Origin: Actinoplanes auranticolor
Lineage (GTDB): Bacteria > Actinomycetota > Actinomycetes > Mycobacteriales > Micromonosporaceae
NCBI RefSeq assembly: GCF_018332655.1
Contig: NZ_BOQL01000048.1
Span: 24,357-88,356, forward strand
Direction of reading: 5' to 3'
Length of the DNA stretch: 64,000 nt
Part shown: positions 48,362 through 56,449 of the stretch, piece after piece
Layout of the letters: each line of letters opens with the position of its first letter
Position numbering within the stretch: the stretch's first letter is position 1
Program-made: the position numbers and the translations under genes
The notes under the pieces: generated by a model
Databases searched by the model: none
What the model was told of the DNA's origin: nothing
The model's input: the letters and a program-made list of their open reading frames with translations, nothing else

Positions 48362-51300
48362 TCATTTGACCTTGAGCGTGACCCCGCTGCTGGTCGCGCT
48401 CGCGTTGTACGCGCCGCCCGCCACCGAGACCCGCAGCGTCCAGGTGCCGCGCTTGTAGGACCGGGAGAACGCGTACGTGCCGCTCGAGGTCGTCTTCGTG
48501 GTCGTTTCGGTGACCCAGCGCGAGCCCACCTTGCGTTGCAGGGTCACCTTGGCGCCCGCGCGGCCCGGTTTCGCCGTACCTGTCAGCTTGATCCTCGTGT
48601 TGGCCTTGGGTTTGGTGGTGCTTGCCTTGATCGTGACGGTGTAGCGCACCGTCGCCGCCGGCGTCGCTGACGTCGCCGGCCAGGCGCCGGACGAGCCCGC
48701 GTACCTGATCCGGTAGGCGGTTGTGATCGACGGCTTGACCGCCGACCGCCACGCCCCCTTGGCGTCGGTCCGCACCGTCGTGATCCGGCTCCAGGTCGTC
48801 TTCCCGGCCGGTCGTTGTTCCAGGGTCGCCGCCGCTCCGGCGATCCCGGTGCTGCCGCGGAGGACCTTGCCGCTCAGCGTGGCCGTCTGGCCGTAGCTGA
48901 ACGCGGTGGGCGTCACCGTCATCGGGGGGGCGGTGGGGGACAGGGTGAACGTCTTCTCCGCACCGTCGCCGATCGTGCTGGTGGCCCGCACCCCGATGGT
49001 GTACGTCTTACGGGTGTCCAGGCCGGTCAGTTCCAGCGACTTGGCGGAGGCGCGAAGCGTCGTCTCCTGACCGGGGGAGACCCGTACGATGAAGCCGGTG
49101 GGGACCATCTCCCCGGTGCGGTATGTCGCCTTGACCCACTCCACCAGAGCGGTGCCGTCGCCGGCGGTGACCGACACGCTGACCGGGGCGCCCGGTGCCT
49201 GCGCCGGCAGCACCTGCCACGGCACCGAGGCCGTCACCTGGTCACCGTCGGCGTCGACGGCGGTCACCACGGTGGTGCCGGAGCCGGGGGTCGTGGGTAT
49301 CCCGCCGATGGCGGCGACCAGCGTGCCCGATCCCGGCCGGCGTACCCCGAGGGTCAGGCCGTCAGGCAGGCCCGTGGCGGTCGCCTGGAACGAGGCGGCG
49401 CCATCGATCATCTGGTCCGATGCGTCGGTGAAGATCACGCTGAAGTTGCCGAAGGTGCCGTAACCCAGCTGCATCGTCTGGGCCGGCGGGACCGACACGA
49501 CGACCGGCGGCCCCTTGACCACCCACCACATCAGTGCCCGGGCGGTGTTGCCGTCCGGGTCGGTCGCGATGATGTCGCTGGGGTAGTCGCCCTTGACCGT
49601 GGTCGTGCCCGAGATCAGCCCGTCGGCGTCGATCGACACGCCGGGCGGCAGGTTGACGGCGCTGAAGGTCACCGGCTGTCCCTGCGGATCGCGGGCGCTG
49701 ACCTGGACCCGCACCGTGTCCCCGACATGCGGGGTGGGCGCGACGTCCTCGAAGTTCGCCAGTTCCGGAGCGCCGTACGCCGGGTCGGAGCCGTCCACCC
49801 CGGCGGCCAGCCAGGCCGCGTCGACGGTGCGCCGCTCCACGCTGTCCGGGCCGTACAGGTCCGCGGCCGCGCGCCTGGTCGCATCCCGCGCGCCGGAGAA
49901 GTTGGTGTTCGACACCATGTAGACGGTGAGCGCGCGGTACCAGATCCGCGCCGCGCGGTCGTTGCCGATGCCGGTCACCGGCGCGGCGTCGCCACACGGC
50001 GGGCTGTCGCCCCACTGCGACGCGCCGCTGCCCACGGCCAGGGTGTAGAAGAACTTGTTGCCGACGCCGGACGAGTAGTGCACGTCGAGGTTCTTGACCG
50101 CCGGGGACCAGCACGAGGCCGACTTGCCGTCCTGGGCGGGATCGTCCATCCGGCGCAGGGCCGGGGTACGGAACTCGGTCTTCTCGGCGATCAGGTAGTC
50201 CGGCGGGTCGGCCGGGTTGGCCGCCGAGAACTCGACCAGGGTGCCGAAGATGTCGCTGTTGGCCTCGTTCAGCCCGCCGGACTCACCGGAGCTCACCAGC
50301 CTGGCGGTCGCGCGGTTGAGACCGTGGGCCATCTCGTGCGCCACGACGTCGAGCGACGTGAACGGCTTACCGGCGGGCGTCCCGTCACCGAAGAGCATGC
50401 AGTCGCACGCGTTGCGCCATGAGGCGTTCGCATCGTCGACGTCGTGGTGGACGTACGCGGTCACGCCCTTGCCGTCGTTGCGCAGGCCCGAACGGCCGAA
50501 CGTGTCCCGCAGGTAGTCCCAGGTGCGGGCGATGCCGTAGTGCACGTCGACAGCCGCGGTGGCGCGGTCGGTGCGGGTGCCGTCGCCCCACTCGTCGTCC
50601 GCGTCGGTGAACTCGGCGAACTGGTCCGGCTCGAGCCGGTAGGAGCGGTTGAGGGCGTCGCGCACGGTGCTGTCACCCCGGTCCGGGTCGACCAGCGTGT
50701 AGGTGCCGTCGTCGCGCCGGGTGCTGCGCACCGGGACGTCGCCGACCATCAGCCCGTGCCCGGTGCCCGCTTCGGCGGTGTCCACCTCGTCGTAGCTGCG
50801 CCGCACCGCCCCGGTGGTCGCGTCGACGATCACCACCTGGCTGCCGGCGGAGACCTGCCAGGCGCGTGCCGGCTTACCGGCGAAGGCGTCGACCACCTGC
50901 CGCGCGTCTCCGGCGCCGGACCGGCCGGCGAACCGCCCGGCCGCCGCGACCGCCTGCTTCCGGCTGATCTCCGCGGTCGCCGGAACGTCGATCGCGTGCT
51001 GTTGCGCCACGGTGGCATTGGTGAACCGGCCGGTCGCGCTCGAATGGACCACGAAGTCGCCGCCGAGCACGGCGAGACCACGGTGGGTGCGCTCGAACCG
51101 GACGTGCCGGCTGCCGGCCGCATCCACCACGGCGTCGACCACCCGGTACTGCTCGCCCGGCGCGGACCGGACGGCCACGCCGTTACGGCGGATCGCCGCT
51201 CGCGCGTCCTTGACCGCCCGGGCGCGGCTGATCGCCGGCCCGGGCGCCGGCGCAGCGGCCTTCTTCGGCGCCGCTGCGGCCTGAGGCTTTCCGGCGGCGA

Positions 51301-51463
51301 TCGGATCGGGTACGGCGGATGGCCCGGGCGCGGCCGCCTCGTTCCACCGTGGCCGCGCATCGTCCGCGGGCACCTCCCGGGCGACCACGATCCCGGCCCC
51401 GGTCAGGGCCAGGACGGCGGCCACTGCGATCGGGCCACGGCGATGCCGGAATGCCATCCTCAT
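48362..51463 (-). CDS. secreted M4-family metallopeptidase with Ig-like/FN3 repeats
   Basis: The 1033-residue protein has a signal sequence (basic start, hydrophobic 11-28), an FTP/PepSY-type propeptide (about 60-215), and a thermolysin-like M4 catalytic domain with H376-E-M-A-H380 and third ligand E400 (N-E-A-N-S-D), the expected 24-residue spacing. The tail contains putative Ig-like domains, one fibronectin-III-like domain (S-V-S-V-T-A-G-D-G-T-A-L-V-E-W) and two bacterial Ig-like modules at the end. It is an extracellular protease, possibly substrate-binding through its tail. Either ATG 51463 or 51457 could start it. Confidence 0.92.
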   Translation of the reverse strand: MRMAFRHRRGPIAVAAVLALTGAGIVVAREVPADDARPRWNEAAAPGPSAVPDPIAAGKPQAAAAPKKAAAPAPGPAISRARAVKDARAAIRRNGVAVRSAPGEQYRVVDAVVDAAGSRHVRFERTHRGLAVLGGDFVVHSSATGRFTNATVAQQHAIDVPATAEISRKQAVAAAGRFAGRSGAGDARQVVDAFAGKPARAWQVSAGSQVVIVDATTGAVRRSYDEVDTAEAGTGHGLMVGDVPVRSTRRDDGTYTLVDPDRGDSTVRDALNRSYRLEPDQFAEFTDADDEWGDGTRTDRATAAVDVHYGIARTWDYLRDTFGRSGLRNDGKGVTAYVHHDVDDANASWRNACDCMLFGDGTPAGKPFTSLDVVAHEMAHGLNRATARLVSSGESGGLNEANSDIFGTLVEFSAANPADPPDYLIAEKTEFRTPALRRMDDPAQDGKSASCWSPAVKNLDVHYSSGVGNKFFYTLAVGSGASQWGDSPPCGDAAPVTGIGNDRAARIWYRALTVYMVSNTNFSGARDATRRAAADLYGPDSVERRTVDAAWLAAGVDGSDPAYGAPELANFEDVAPTPHVGDTVRVQVSARDPQGQPVTFSAVNLPPGVSIDADGLISGTTTVKGDYPSDIIATDPDGNTARALMWWVVKGPPVVVSVPPAQTMQLGYGTFGNFSVIFTDASDQMIDGAASFQATATGLPDGLTLGVRRPGSGTLVAAIGGIPTTPGSGTTVVTAVDADGDQVTASVPWQVLPAQAPGAPVSVSVTAGDGTALVEWVKATYRTGEMVPTGFIVRVSPGQETTLRASAKSLELTGLDTRKTYTIGVRATSTIGDGAEKTFTLSPTAPPMTVTPTAFSYGQTATLSGKVLRGSTGIAGAAATLEQRPAGKTTWSRITTVRTDAKGAWRSAVKPSITTAYRIRYAGSSGAWPATSATPAATVRYTVTIKASTTKPKANTRIKLTGTAKPGRAGAKVTLQRKVGSRWVTETTTKTTSSGTYAFSRSYKRGTWTLRVSVAGGAYNASATSSGVTLKVK

Positions 51464-51540
51464 TTTCCCCCGTCGATCTTCGATGAGGATGGGACGATAC
51501 CGGAACGACGCTCGATGAGCAGCCCCTGTCCGGGAGGGGC

Positions 51541-51546
51541 TAGTTT
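51541..51546 (+). promoter_or_regulatory. -10 element TAGTTT, leaderless type
   Basis: TAGTTT ends 6 nt before ATG 51553 of the HNH-like gene; no good Shine-Dalgarno is present. Confidence 0.45.
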
Positions 51547-51552
51547 GCTGGG

Positions 51553-51993
51553 ATGAGTCTCCTTGATGACGTGGCGGAGCGGGACGGCTGGCGGTGCTGG
51601 GTGTGCGACGAGCCGGTCGACGCCGACATGTCGGTGAACGACCCGCGTGGCCCCAGCGTCGACAGCCGTACCGCCGACCGGAAGGCCAAGGTGACCGAGC
51701 GGCTCGCGCACCGCGCCTGCAACACCCGCAAGGGCGCGGTCAAGGTGGTCATCGCCTGGCCCGACCGGCTGCACGTGGTGGAGCCGGCGCCGCTGATCGC
51801 CGTGGCCGACCGCCTCGAACGCAAGGGCGGCCGTGAGCTGGTCGCACGCTGCCCGAGCCGGAAGGACGCTCAGGAGGCGGCGGACTGGCTGGTCGACCGG
51901 TTCTCGCGGCTGACGCCCGGACTGCCGGTGACCGCGAGCGTCGACGCCGGCGGCGGGCAGTTCCTCGTCGCGCTGGCCGCGGGCCGCCGCTGA
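51553..51993 (+). CDS. HNH/McrA-type zinc-finger nuclease-like protein
   Basis: The 146-residue protein starts with R-D-G-W-R-C-W-V-C-D-E-P and continues to L-A-H-R-A-C-N-T-R-K-G-A, the CxxC...HRxCNxxKG arrangement of HNH endonucleases. The usual D-H-x-x-P first motif is replaced by a D-P-R-G-P-S-V-D-S segment, so catalytic competence is uncertain. A C-terminal helical domain of about 70 residues follows. It has a leaderless-type promoter. Confidence 0.72.
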   Translation: MSLLDDVAERDGWRCWVCDEPVDADMSVNDPRGPSVDSRTADRKAKVTERLAHRACNTRKGAVKVVIAWPDRLHVVEPAPLIAVADRLERKGGRELVARCPSRKDAQEAADWLVDRFSRLTPGLPVTASVDAGGGQFLVALAAGRR

Positions 51994-52093
51994 CCGCAGG
52001 CCGGAAGCGGTCTGCCGGGTGGGCGGTGGTCGTCGCCGCCCGGTGCGAGCCCGTTCGAGAAGGCCGGCCGCGGCGGCCGGCCGATGAGCCGCG

Positions 52094-52702
52094 TCAGGAT
52101 GTCCTCCGCTCCGCGCGCGCGGAGCGGACAGTCCGGTAGTGGCGGGCCGCGCGGGCGCGGTTTCCGCAGGCCACCGAGCACCATTCGCGGCGTGGGTGCG
52201 TCCTGGCGAAGTAGAGCACGCAGCCGGGGGCGCAGCAGGCGCGGAGCGTCGATTCGCCGGCGAGCAGCTGCTGGGCCCCGGCTGCCACCTCGGCCAGGGC
52301 GGTGATCACCGTGGAAGCCGTGGGCCCGTCGGTGAGAGCGAGGCTTTCTCCGTGCAGCACCAGCCGGGGGGCCGGAAGCTCACGGACGGCGGCGTTCACC
52401 GTCTTGATCGCCTGTACGACGTCCGGCCCGGCAGAGACTGCGGCGGGACGTTCGTCGCCGGTCACGAGAGCGGCCAGCCGGCGTACGGCATCGCGCAGGG
52501 CCCGCGCGCGCAGGAACTCGTCGCTGGTCGCCGCCACGCCGTGGCGGTCGACGCCGATGGCGTCCAGCCACTCGTCCAGATCCGGTGGCTCCGCCAGATC
52601 GTCGTGCACCCCGTCGGTGTCGGCCCGGATCGTCGCCATCAGCCGCACCGCCACCGGTTCGTCGGCGAGCATCCAGGCCCGTGCGGAAGCCGTATCACCC
52701 AC
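52094..52702 (-). CDS. CGNR zinc-finger (ABATE-domain) transcriptional regulator
   Basis: The 202-residue protein has an N-terminal ABATE-like helical domain and the C-terminal stress-response zinc finger C-C-A-P-G-C-V-L-Y-F-A-R-T-H-P-R-R-E-W-C-S-V-A-C-G-N-R, the CGNR signature. These actinobacterial proteins are presumed transcription factors. The start is GTG at 52700-52702 with TACGTT six nt upstream, so it is probably leaderless. It is divergent from the PNPOx-like gene. Confidence 0.9.
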   Translation of the reverse strand: MGDTASARAWMLADEPVAVRLMATIRADTDGVHDDLAEPPDLDEWLDAIGVDRHGVAATSDEFLRARALRDAVRRLAALVTGDERPAAVSAGPDVVQAIKTVNAAVRELPAPRLVLHGESLALTDGPTASTVITALAEVAAGAQQLLAGESTLRACCAPGCVLYFARTHPRREWCSVACGNRARAARHYRTVRSARAERRTS

Positions 52703-52708
52703 CCCGGA

Positions 52709-52714
52709 AACGTA
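52709..52714 (-). promoter_or_regulatory. -10 element TACGTT, leaderless type
   Basis: On the minus strand TACGTT ends 6 nt before the GTG start of the CGNR gene. Confidence 0.45.
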
Positions 52715-52803
52715 TCACGGAACATGACGCTTGCATCCGTGAGTACATCGGGGTACAAATTCTCATGGGTGGCCGCACGTTCATCCGTTAGATCGGGGGC
52801 CTC

Positions 52804-53736
52804 ATGACGACCGCGGGTTTCCACGATGGCGAGCTGGACGTTCAGCGCCGGGCCGGCGTACTGCAGGACGCCGCCCGTCTCTCACGCATGCTCGAACCGG
52901 CGGAGCTGTCCGGCGGCATCGCCGGATTCCTGGCCGAGCGCACCCTGCTGGTCATCACCGGGCGGGACGCGACCGGTCGGCTGTGGACCTCCCCGCTGGC
53001 CGGGACGGCCGGGTTCCTCGAGGTCCGGTCGGGCGCCGAGCTGGCCGTGCATGCCGGAGTCCCGGCCGGCGACCCGCTGCACGGCATCACCGCCGGCCAG
53101 TGGCTCGGCACGACCAGCATGGATTTCGCCCTGCGACGCCGGGTACGGATCAACGGCACCCTCGCGCAGGCCACCGAGGACCTGCTCGTCCTCGACGTCG
53201 AGCAGGTCTACGGCAACTGCCCGCAGTACATCCAGCAGCGGCTGCTCACCCCGGACACCACCGGCCGGTCGGCGCCCGGAGATGCGCGTCGCGGTGCCGT
53301 GCTGGAGCCGTACGACATCGAGGTGATCCGCTCGGCCGACACCTTCTTCCTCGGCACCGCCCACCCGGAGCGGGGTGCCGACGCCGCGCACCGCGGCGGC
53401 CCGCCCGGCTTCGTCCGGGTCGACGAGCGTGGACTGTGGTGGCCGGACTATCCCGGCAACAACCTCTTCAACAGCCTCGGCAACCTGGCCGTCAGCCCTG
53501 AGGCCGCCCTGTTGTTCCCGGACTTCACCACCGGCGCCACCCTGCACCTGTCCGGCACCGCCCGGGTCGAGTGGGGTGAGGCCGGCCGGCCCGGCGACGA
53601 CGGGCACAGCGGCCGCATCGTCCGCTTCGAGCCGGAACGCCTCGTCAGCGCCCGCCGGCTGCCGATGCGCGAGGTCGCCCACCGCCCCTGCCCGCGCAAC
53701 CCCACGCTCACCGACCGCAAGGAGCAATCCCGATGA
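52804..53736 (+). CDS. pyridoxamine-5'-phosphate-oxidase-fold flavin-binding protein
   Basis: The 310-residue protein has the split-barrel FMN-binding fold: L-L-V-I-T-G-R-D-A-T-G-R-L-W-T-S-P-L, R-R-R-V-R-I-N-G, V-Y-G-N-C-P-Q-Y-I-Q, F-F-L-G-T-A-H-P, H-R-G-G-P-P-G-F-V and N-L-F-N-S-L-G-N. It is similar to large PNPOx-like proteins that may reduce F420- or FMN-linked substrates. Its stop overlaps the ATG of a DUF1348 pseudogene by 4 bp. Confidence 0.85.
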   Translation: MTTAGFHDGELDVQRRAGVLQDAARLSRMLEPAELSGGIAGFLAERTLLVITGRDATGRLWTSPLAGTAGFLEVRSGAELAVHAGVPAGDPLHGITAGQWLGTTSMDFALRRRVRINGTLAQATEDLLVLDVEQVYGNCPQYIQQRLLTPDTTGRSAPGDARRGAVLEPYDIEVIRSADTFFLGTAHPERGADAAHRGGPPGFVRVDERGLWWPDYPGNNLFNSLGNLAVSPEAALLFPDFTTGATLHLSGTARVEWGEAGRPGDDGHSGRIVRFEPERLVSARRLPMREVAHRPCPRNPTLTDRKEQSR

Positions 53737-53951
53737 CCGAGGCCCGACCGCCGTTCCCGCCGTTCGACCTGGCCACCGCCCGGCAGTAGGTGCAGGCTGC
53801 CGAGGATGCCTGGAACACCCGCGATCCCGCGCGGGTCGCCACGGCCTACACGCCCGACTCGCACAACGACCGCCGGATCGACGAGTCCGAGCGTCGCATC
53901 ACCGGCCCCCGCCCGGAATCCGAGCGTGGCCTCGACATCCCGATCTGGTGA
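53733..53951 (+). pseudogene. DUF1348/SnoaL-like gene broken by an amber codon and an internal deletion
   Basis: The frame begins R-P-P-F-P-P-F-D-L-A-T-A-R-Q, then a TAG, then continues in phase V-Q-A-A-E-D-A-W-N-T-R-D-P-A-R-V-A-T-A-Y-T-P-D-S, the family's N-terminus. It then jumps to R-I-D-E-S-E-R-R-I-T-G-P-R-P, the family's C-terminal end. About 80-90 middle residues are absent. Translational coupling to the PNPOx gene is preserved, showing it was once part of that operon. Confidence 0.78.
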
Positions 53952-54046
53952 GGGCGGGCGGATCGGCGGCGATGCCTTCCCCGGGGCCGACCTGAGTCAT
54001 ACCCTTCGATGGGAGATCCGCGACGCGGCAACGCTGAGGAGGGGTC

Positions 54047-54883
54047 ATGAAACTCGTGGTCAGGTTCGTGGTGGCGGTGGTCCTGGCGGTGGGACTCGCC
54101 GGATCGGTGGGGCCGGCCGCCGCGGCGTCGTCCGGCCCGGGAGGCCCCGGGCATCATCCCCGGTTCAGTGCGCTGGTCTTCTCGAAGACCGCGGCGTTCC
54201 GGCACGACTCGATCCCGGCCGGAGTGGCCGCGATCAAGCAGCTCGGCGCCCGGCACCACTTCCGGGTCGACGCGACCGAGGATGCCGCGGCGTTCACCGA
54301 CGCCAACCTCGCCCGCTACGACGTCGTGATCTGGTTGAGCACCACCGGTGACGTGCTCACCGACGAGCAGCAGGGCGCCTTCGAGCGCTACATCCGCGCC
54401 GGTGGCGGCTACGCGGGCATCCACGCCGCCTCGGACACCGAGTACGACTGGGCCTGGTACGGCGGGCTGGTCGCGGCGTACTTCCGGGACCACCCGGGCT
54501 CGGTCAGCCCTCAGTTCCAGGTCGCCACGGTGAAGGTCTTCGGCCGCGACACCGCCGCCACCCGGCCGCTGCCGCGCCGCTGGGAACGGGAAGAGGAGTG
54601 GTACAACTTCCGCACCAACCCGCGGCACACCGTCCGGGTCCTCGCCGAAGTGGACGAACGCACCTACGACCCGCGCGGGTACAGCGTTCCCGGCGGCTCA
54701 CCCGGCATGGGCCGGCATCACCCGGTCTCCTGGTGCCAGCCGTACGACGGTGGCCGCGCCTTCTACACCGCGATGGGCCACAAGGCCGAGTACTTCACCG
54801 AGCCACTGCTGCTGGCCCACCTGCTCGGCGGGATCCGGATGGCGGCCGGCGAAACCCGGTTCAACTGCGGCCGGGAGGACTGA
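54047..54883 (+). CDS. secreted ThuA-domain protein
   Basis: The 278-residue protein has a Sec signal peptide (about 1-27, ending A-A-A-A-S-S) and a ThuA domain: F-S-K-T-A-A-F-R-H-D-S-I-P-A-G, D-V-V-I-W-L-S-T-T-G-D-V-L, G-G-G-Y-A-G-I-H-A-A-S-D, W-Y-N-F and the late P-V-S-W-C...G-R-A-F-Y-T-A-M-G-H. ThuA-like proteins act in sugar (trehalose/glucoside) utilisation. An exported form suits processing of extracellular carbohydrate. AGGAGGGG precedes the ATG. Confidence 0.9.
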   Translation: MKLVVRFVVAVVLAVGLAGSVGPAAAASSGPGGPGHHPRFSALVFSKTAAFRHDSIPAGVAAIKQLGARHHFRVDATEDAAAFTDANLARYDVVIWLSTTGDVLTDEQQGAFERYIRAGGGYAGIHAASDTEYDWAWYGGLVAAYFRDHPGSVSPQFQVATVKVFGRDTAATRPLPRRWEREEEWYNFRTNPRHTVRVLAEVDERTYDPRGYSVPGGSPGMGRHHPVSWCQPYDGGRAFYTAMGHKAEYFTEPLLLAHLLGGIRMAAGETRFNCGRED

Positions 54884-54919
54884 GCCGGACGAATCGACGC
54901 GCGCCGACGGACCGCCCGG

Positions 54920-55345
54920 TCACTGCCCGGGGCGGCGGCCCAGCCAGGCGGTCCGGCGGCGCTGCGAGGCCCGGGACAGCCAGGCGTCCTGGATCACCTC
55001 GGCCAGTTCCGTACGGCTGATCTCGCCGAGCCGGCACGCCCGGATCAGCACCGAGGGGTGGCCGTCGAAGTGCGGCGTGGTGAAGAAGGGCGTCGTCTCG
55101 TCCTGGACCAGCGCCTGCTTGTCCGCGTCCGACTCGACCCAGAAGACGATCACGTCGGGGTAGCGTTCGCCGGTCTCCGGATCCACCGCGTCGGGACGGG
55201 GCGTACGGAAGAAGACGAACGACTTGCCGCCCACCTGGTACACCGGGTTGTCCGCATCCGGGTCGTGGACGGTGACGTGCGGCATGGCCAGGGCGAGCGC
55301 GTGGACGTCCTCGAGGCGGGCGGGCCGATCGGCCGGGTCAGGCAT
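54920..55345 (-). CDS. MmcQ/YjbR-family protein
   Basis: The 141-residue protein has the YjbR double-wing pattern: L-A-L-A-M-P-H-V-T, P-V-Y-Q-V-G-G-K-S-F-V-F-F, the F-x-T-P-H-F-D-G-H-P-S-V-L core and a C-terminal D-A-W-L-S-R-A-S-Q-R-R-R. The family has a CyaY-like/DNA-binding-like fold of unknown role. Its ATG directly abuts the stop of the TetR gene, so both are in one operon. Confidence 0.87.
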   Translation of the reverse strand: MPDPADRPARLEDVHALALAMPHVTVHDPDADNPVYQVGGKSFVFFRTPRPDAVDPETGERYPDVIVFWVESDADKQALVQDETTPFFTTPHFDGHPSVLIRACRLGEISRTELAEVIQDAWLSRASQRRRTAWLGRRPGQ

Positions 55346-55993
55346 TCAGTCAGCGTAGGCGCCGGAGATGAGTGCTGAGGTCAGCACGGCCGCGGTTCGT
55401 TCCTGCCACTGGTCCGGGGTCCACCCGCAGACGTCGGTGAACTGCAGGTAGGTCTCGACGTTGCCGAGCACGAAGGCGATGTCGCCGGCCTGCTCCACGT
55501 CGAGCCCGGGCCGCAGAGCGCCGCGCGCGGCGAGCAGATCCGCCAGGAGGCCGTGCGCCGTACGCGTCTGGGCCTGATTGGTGTCCCACTGCGCGGCCAC
55601 CTCGGGATCCGTGCCGGTCGCCCCGCGCACGACCCGCATGAGCGGGGCGATCCGGTCGAGGATGGTCCGGCCGGCGGCCAGCCACAGCACGATGATCCGG
55701 ACCGGATCGGTTTCCTGCCGGATCTGCTGCACCCACGGTCGTTCCATCAGCGGTACGGGGTCATCGTCACCGACCGCGGCGACGTCCAGCGCCTCTTTGA
55801 GCAGCGTGCGCTTGTTGCCGAAGTGGAAGTACACCGTCTGCACCGCGACTCCGGCCTGCTCGGCCACCTGATCCAGCAGCGTCGCCCCGTAGCCGTGCGC
55901 CACGAACTGCGACGCCGCGGCCGCGATGATGCGCCGCCGGGTGGCCCGCGCTTGCTCGGCCCGGCTCAGGCGGGGCTTGACAGATTCCGTCAC
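55346..55993 (-). CDS. TetR-family regulator controlling the divergent VOC/hydrolase operon
   Basis: The 215-residue protein has the TetR N-terminus: R-A-T-R-R-R-I-I-A-A-A-A-S-Q-F-V-A-H-G-Y-G-A-T-L-L-D-Q-V-A-E-Q-A-G-V-A-V-Q-T-V-Y-F-H-F-G-N-K-R-T-L-L-K. Two identical-arm 16-bp palindromes separate it from the divergent VOC gene. It likely represses both directions and responds to an unknown ligand handled by the VOC protein and the alpha/beta hydrolase. Confidence 0.9.
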   Translation of the reverse strand: MTESVKPRLSRAEQARATRRRIIAAAASQFVAHGYGATLLDQVAEQAGVAVQTVYFHFGNKRTLLKEALDVAAVGDDDPVPLMERPWVQQIRQETDPVRIIVLWLAAGRTILDRIAPLMRVVRGATGTDPEVAAQWDTNQAQTRTAHGLLADLLAARGALRPGLDVEQAGDIAFVLGNVETYLQFTDVCGWTPDQWQERTAAVLTSALISGAYAD

Positions 55994-55996
55994 ACG

Positions 55997-56035
55997 CTAG
56001 AGCCTACTCTAGTGAGTTACTAGAGCCGACTCTAG
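55997..56035. promoter_or_regulatory. two tandem TetR operators CTAGAGCC(T/G)ACTCTAG
   Basis: CTAGAGCCTACTCTAG (55997-56012) and CTAGAGCCGACTCTAG (56020-56035) are 16-bp palindromes with perfect 6-bp arms, 23 bp apart start to start. They lie 4 bp from the TetR start and 14 bp from the VOC start, so they can block both promoters. The 23-bp spacing is about two helical turns. Confidence 0.8.
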
Positions 56036-56049
56036 CGAATGAGGACGAC

Positions 56050-56433
56050 ATGCCTGGGCTGTCCGGCTTCCACCACGTCAAACTCCCGGTCGCCGACCTG
56101 GACCGCAGCCGCGACTGGTACGCGACGGTCCTCGGTCTGCACGTCGAGATCGAATTCGTCGAGGACGGGCGTCTCCAAGGACTGGCCCTGGCGGACGCGA
56201 GCGGCCGGTCGCGCCTGGCGTTGCGCCTCGATCCGGTACGGGCGCAGGCCCTCGCCGGTTTCGACGTGGTCGCCCTGGAGGTGCCGGAGCGCGACGACAT
56301 CAAGACCTGGCAGGCCCGGCTGGACGACCTGGGTCAGCCGCACGGCGGCATCGTCACCGGCCACAAGGGCGGCTCCGTCCTCGTCGGCCTGCACGACCCG
56401 GACGGCATCGAGATCCGCCTCTACGCTCCCTGA
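56050..56433 (+). CDS. VOC (glyoxalase-like) family protein
   Basis: The 127-residue protein has F-H-H-V-K-L-P-V-A-D-L-D-R-S-R-D-W-Y at the start and D-P-D-G-I-E-I-R-L-Y at the end, so candidate metal ligands His and Glu are present. It resembles glyoxalase/dioxygenase-type VOC enzymes. It heads a two-gene operon with an alpha/beta hydrolase (16-bp gap) under the tandem TetR operators. Confidence 0.9.
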   Translation: MPGLSGFHHVKLPVADLDRSRDWYATVLGLHVEIEFVEDGRLQGLALADASGRSRLALRLDPVRAQALAGFDVVALEVPERDDIKTWQARLDDLGQPHGGIVTGHKGGSVLVGLHDPDGIEIRLYAP

Positions 56434-56449
56434 CCCGAAAGGACCGACC

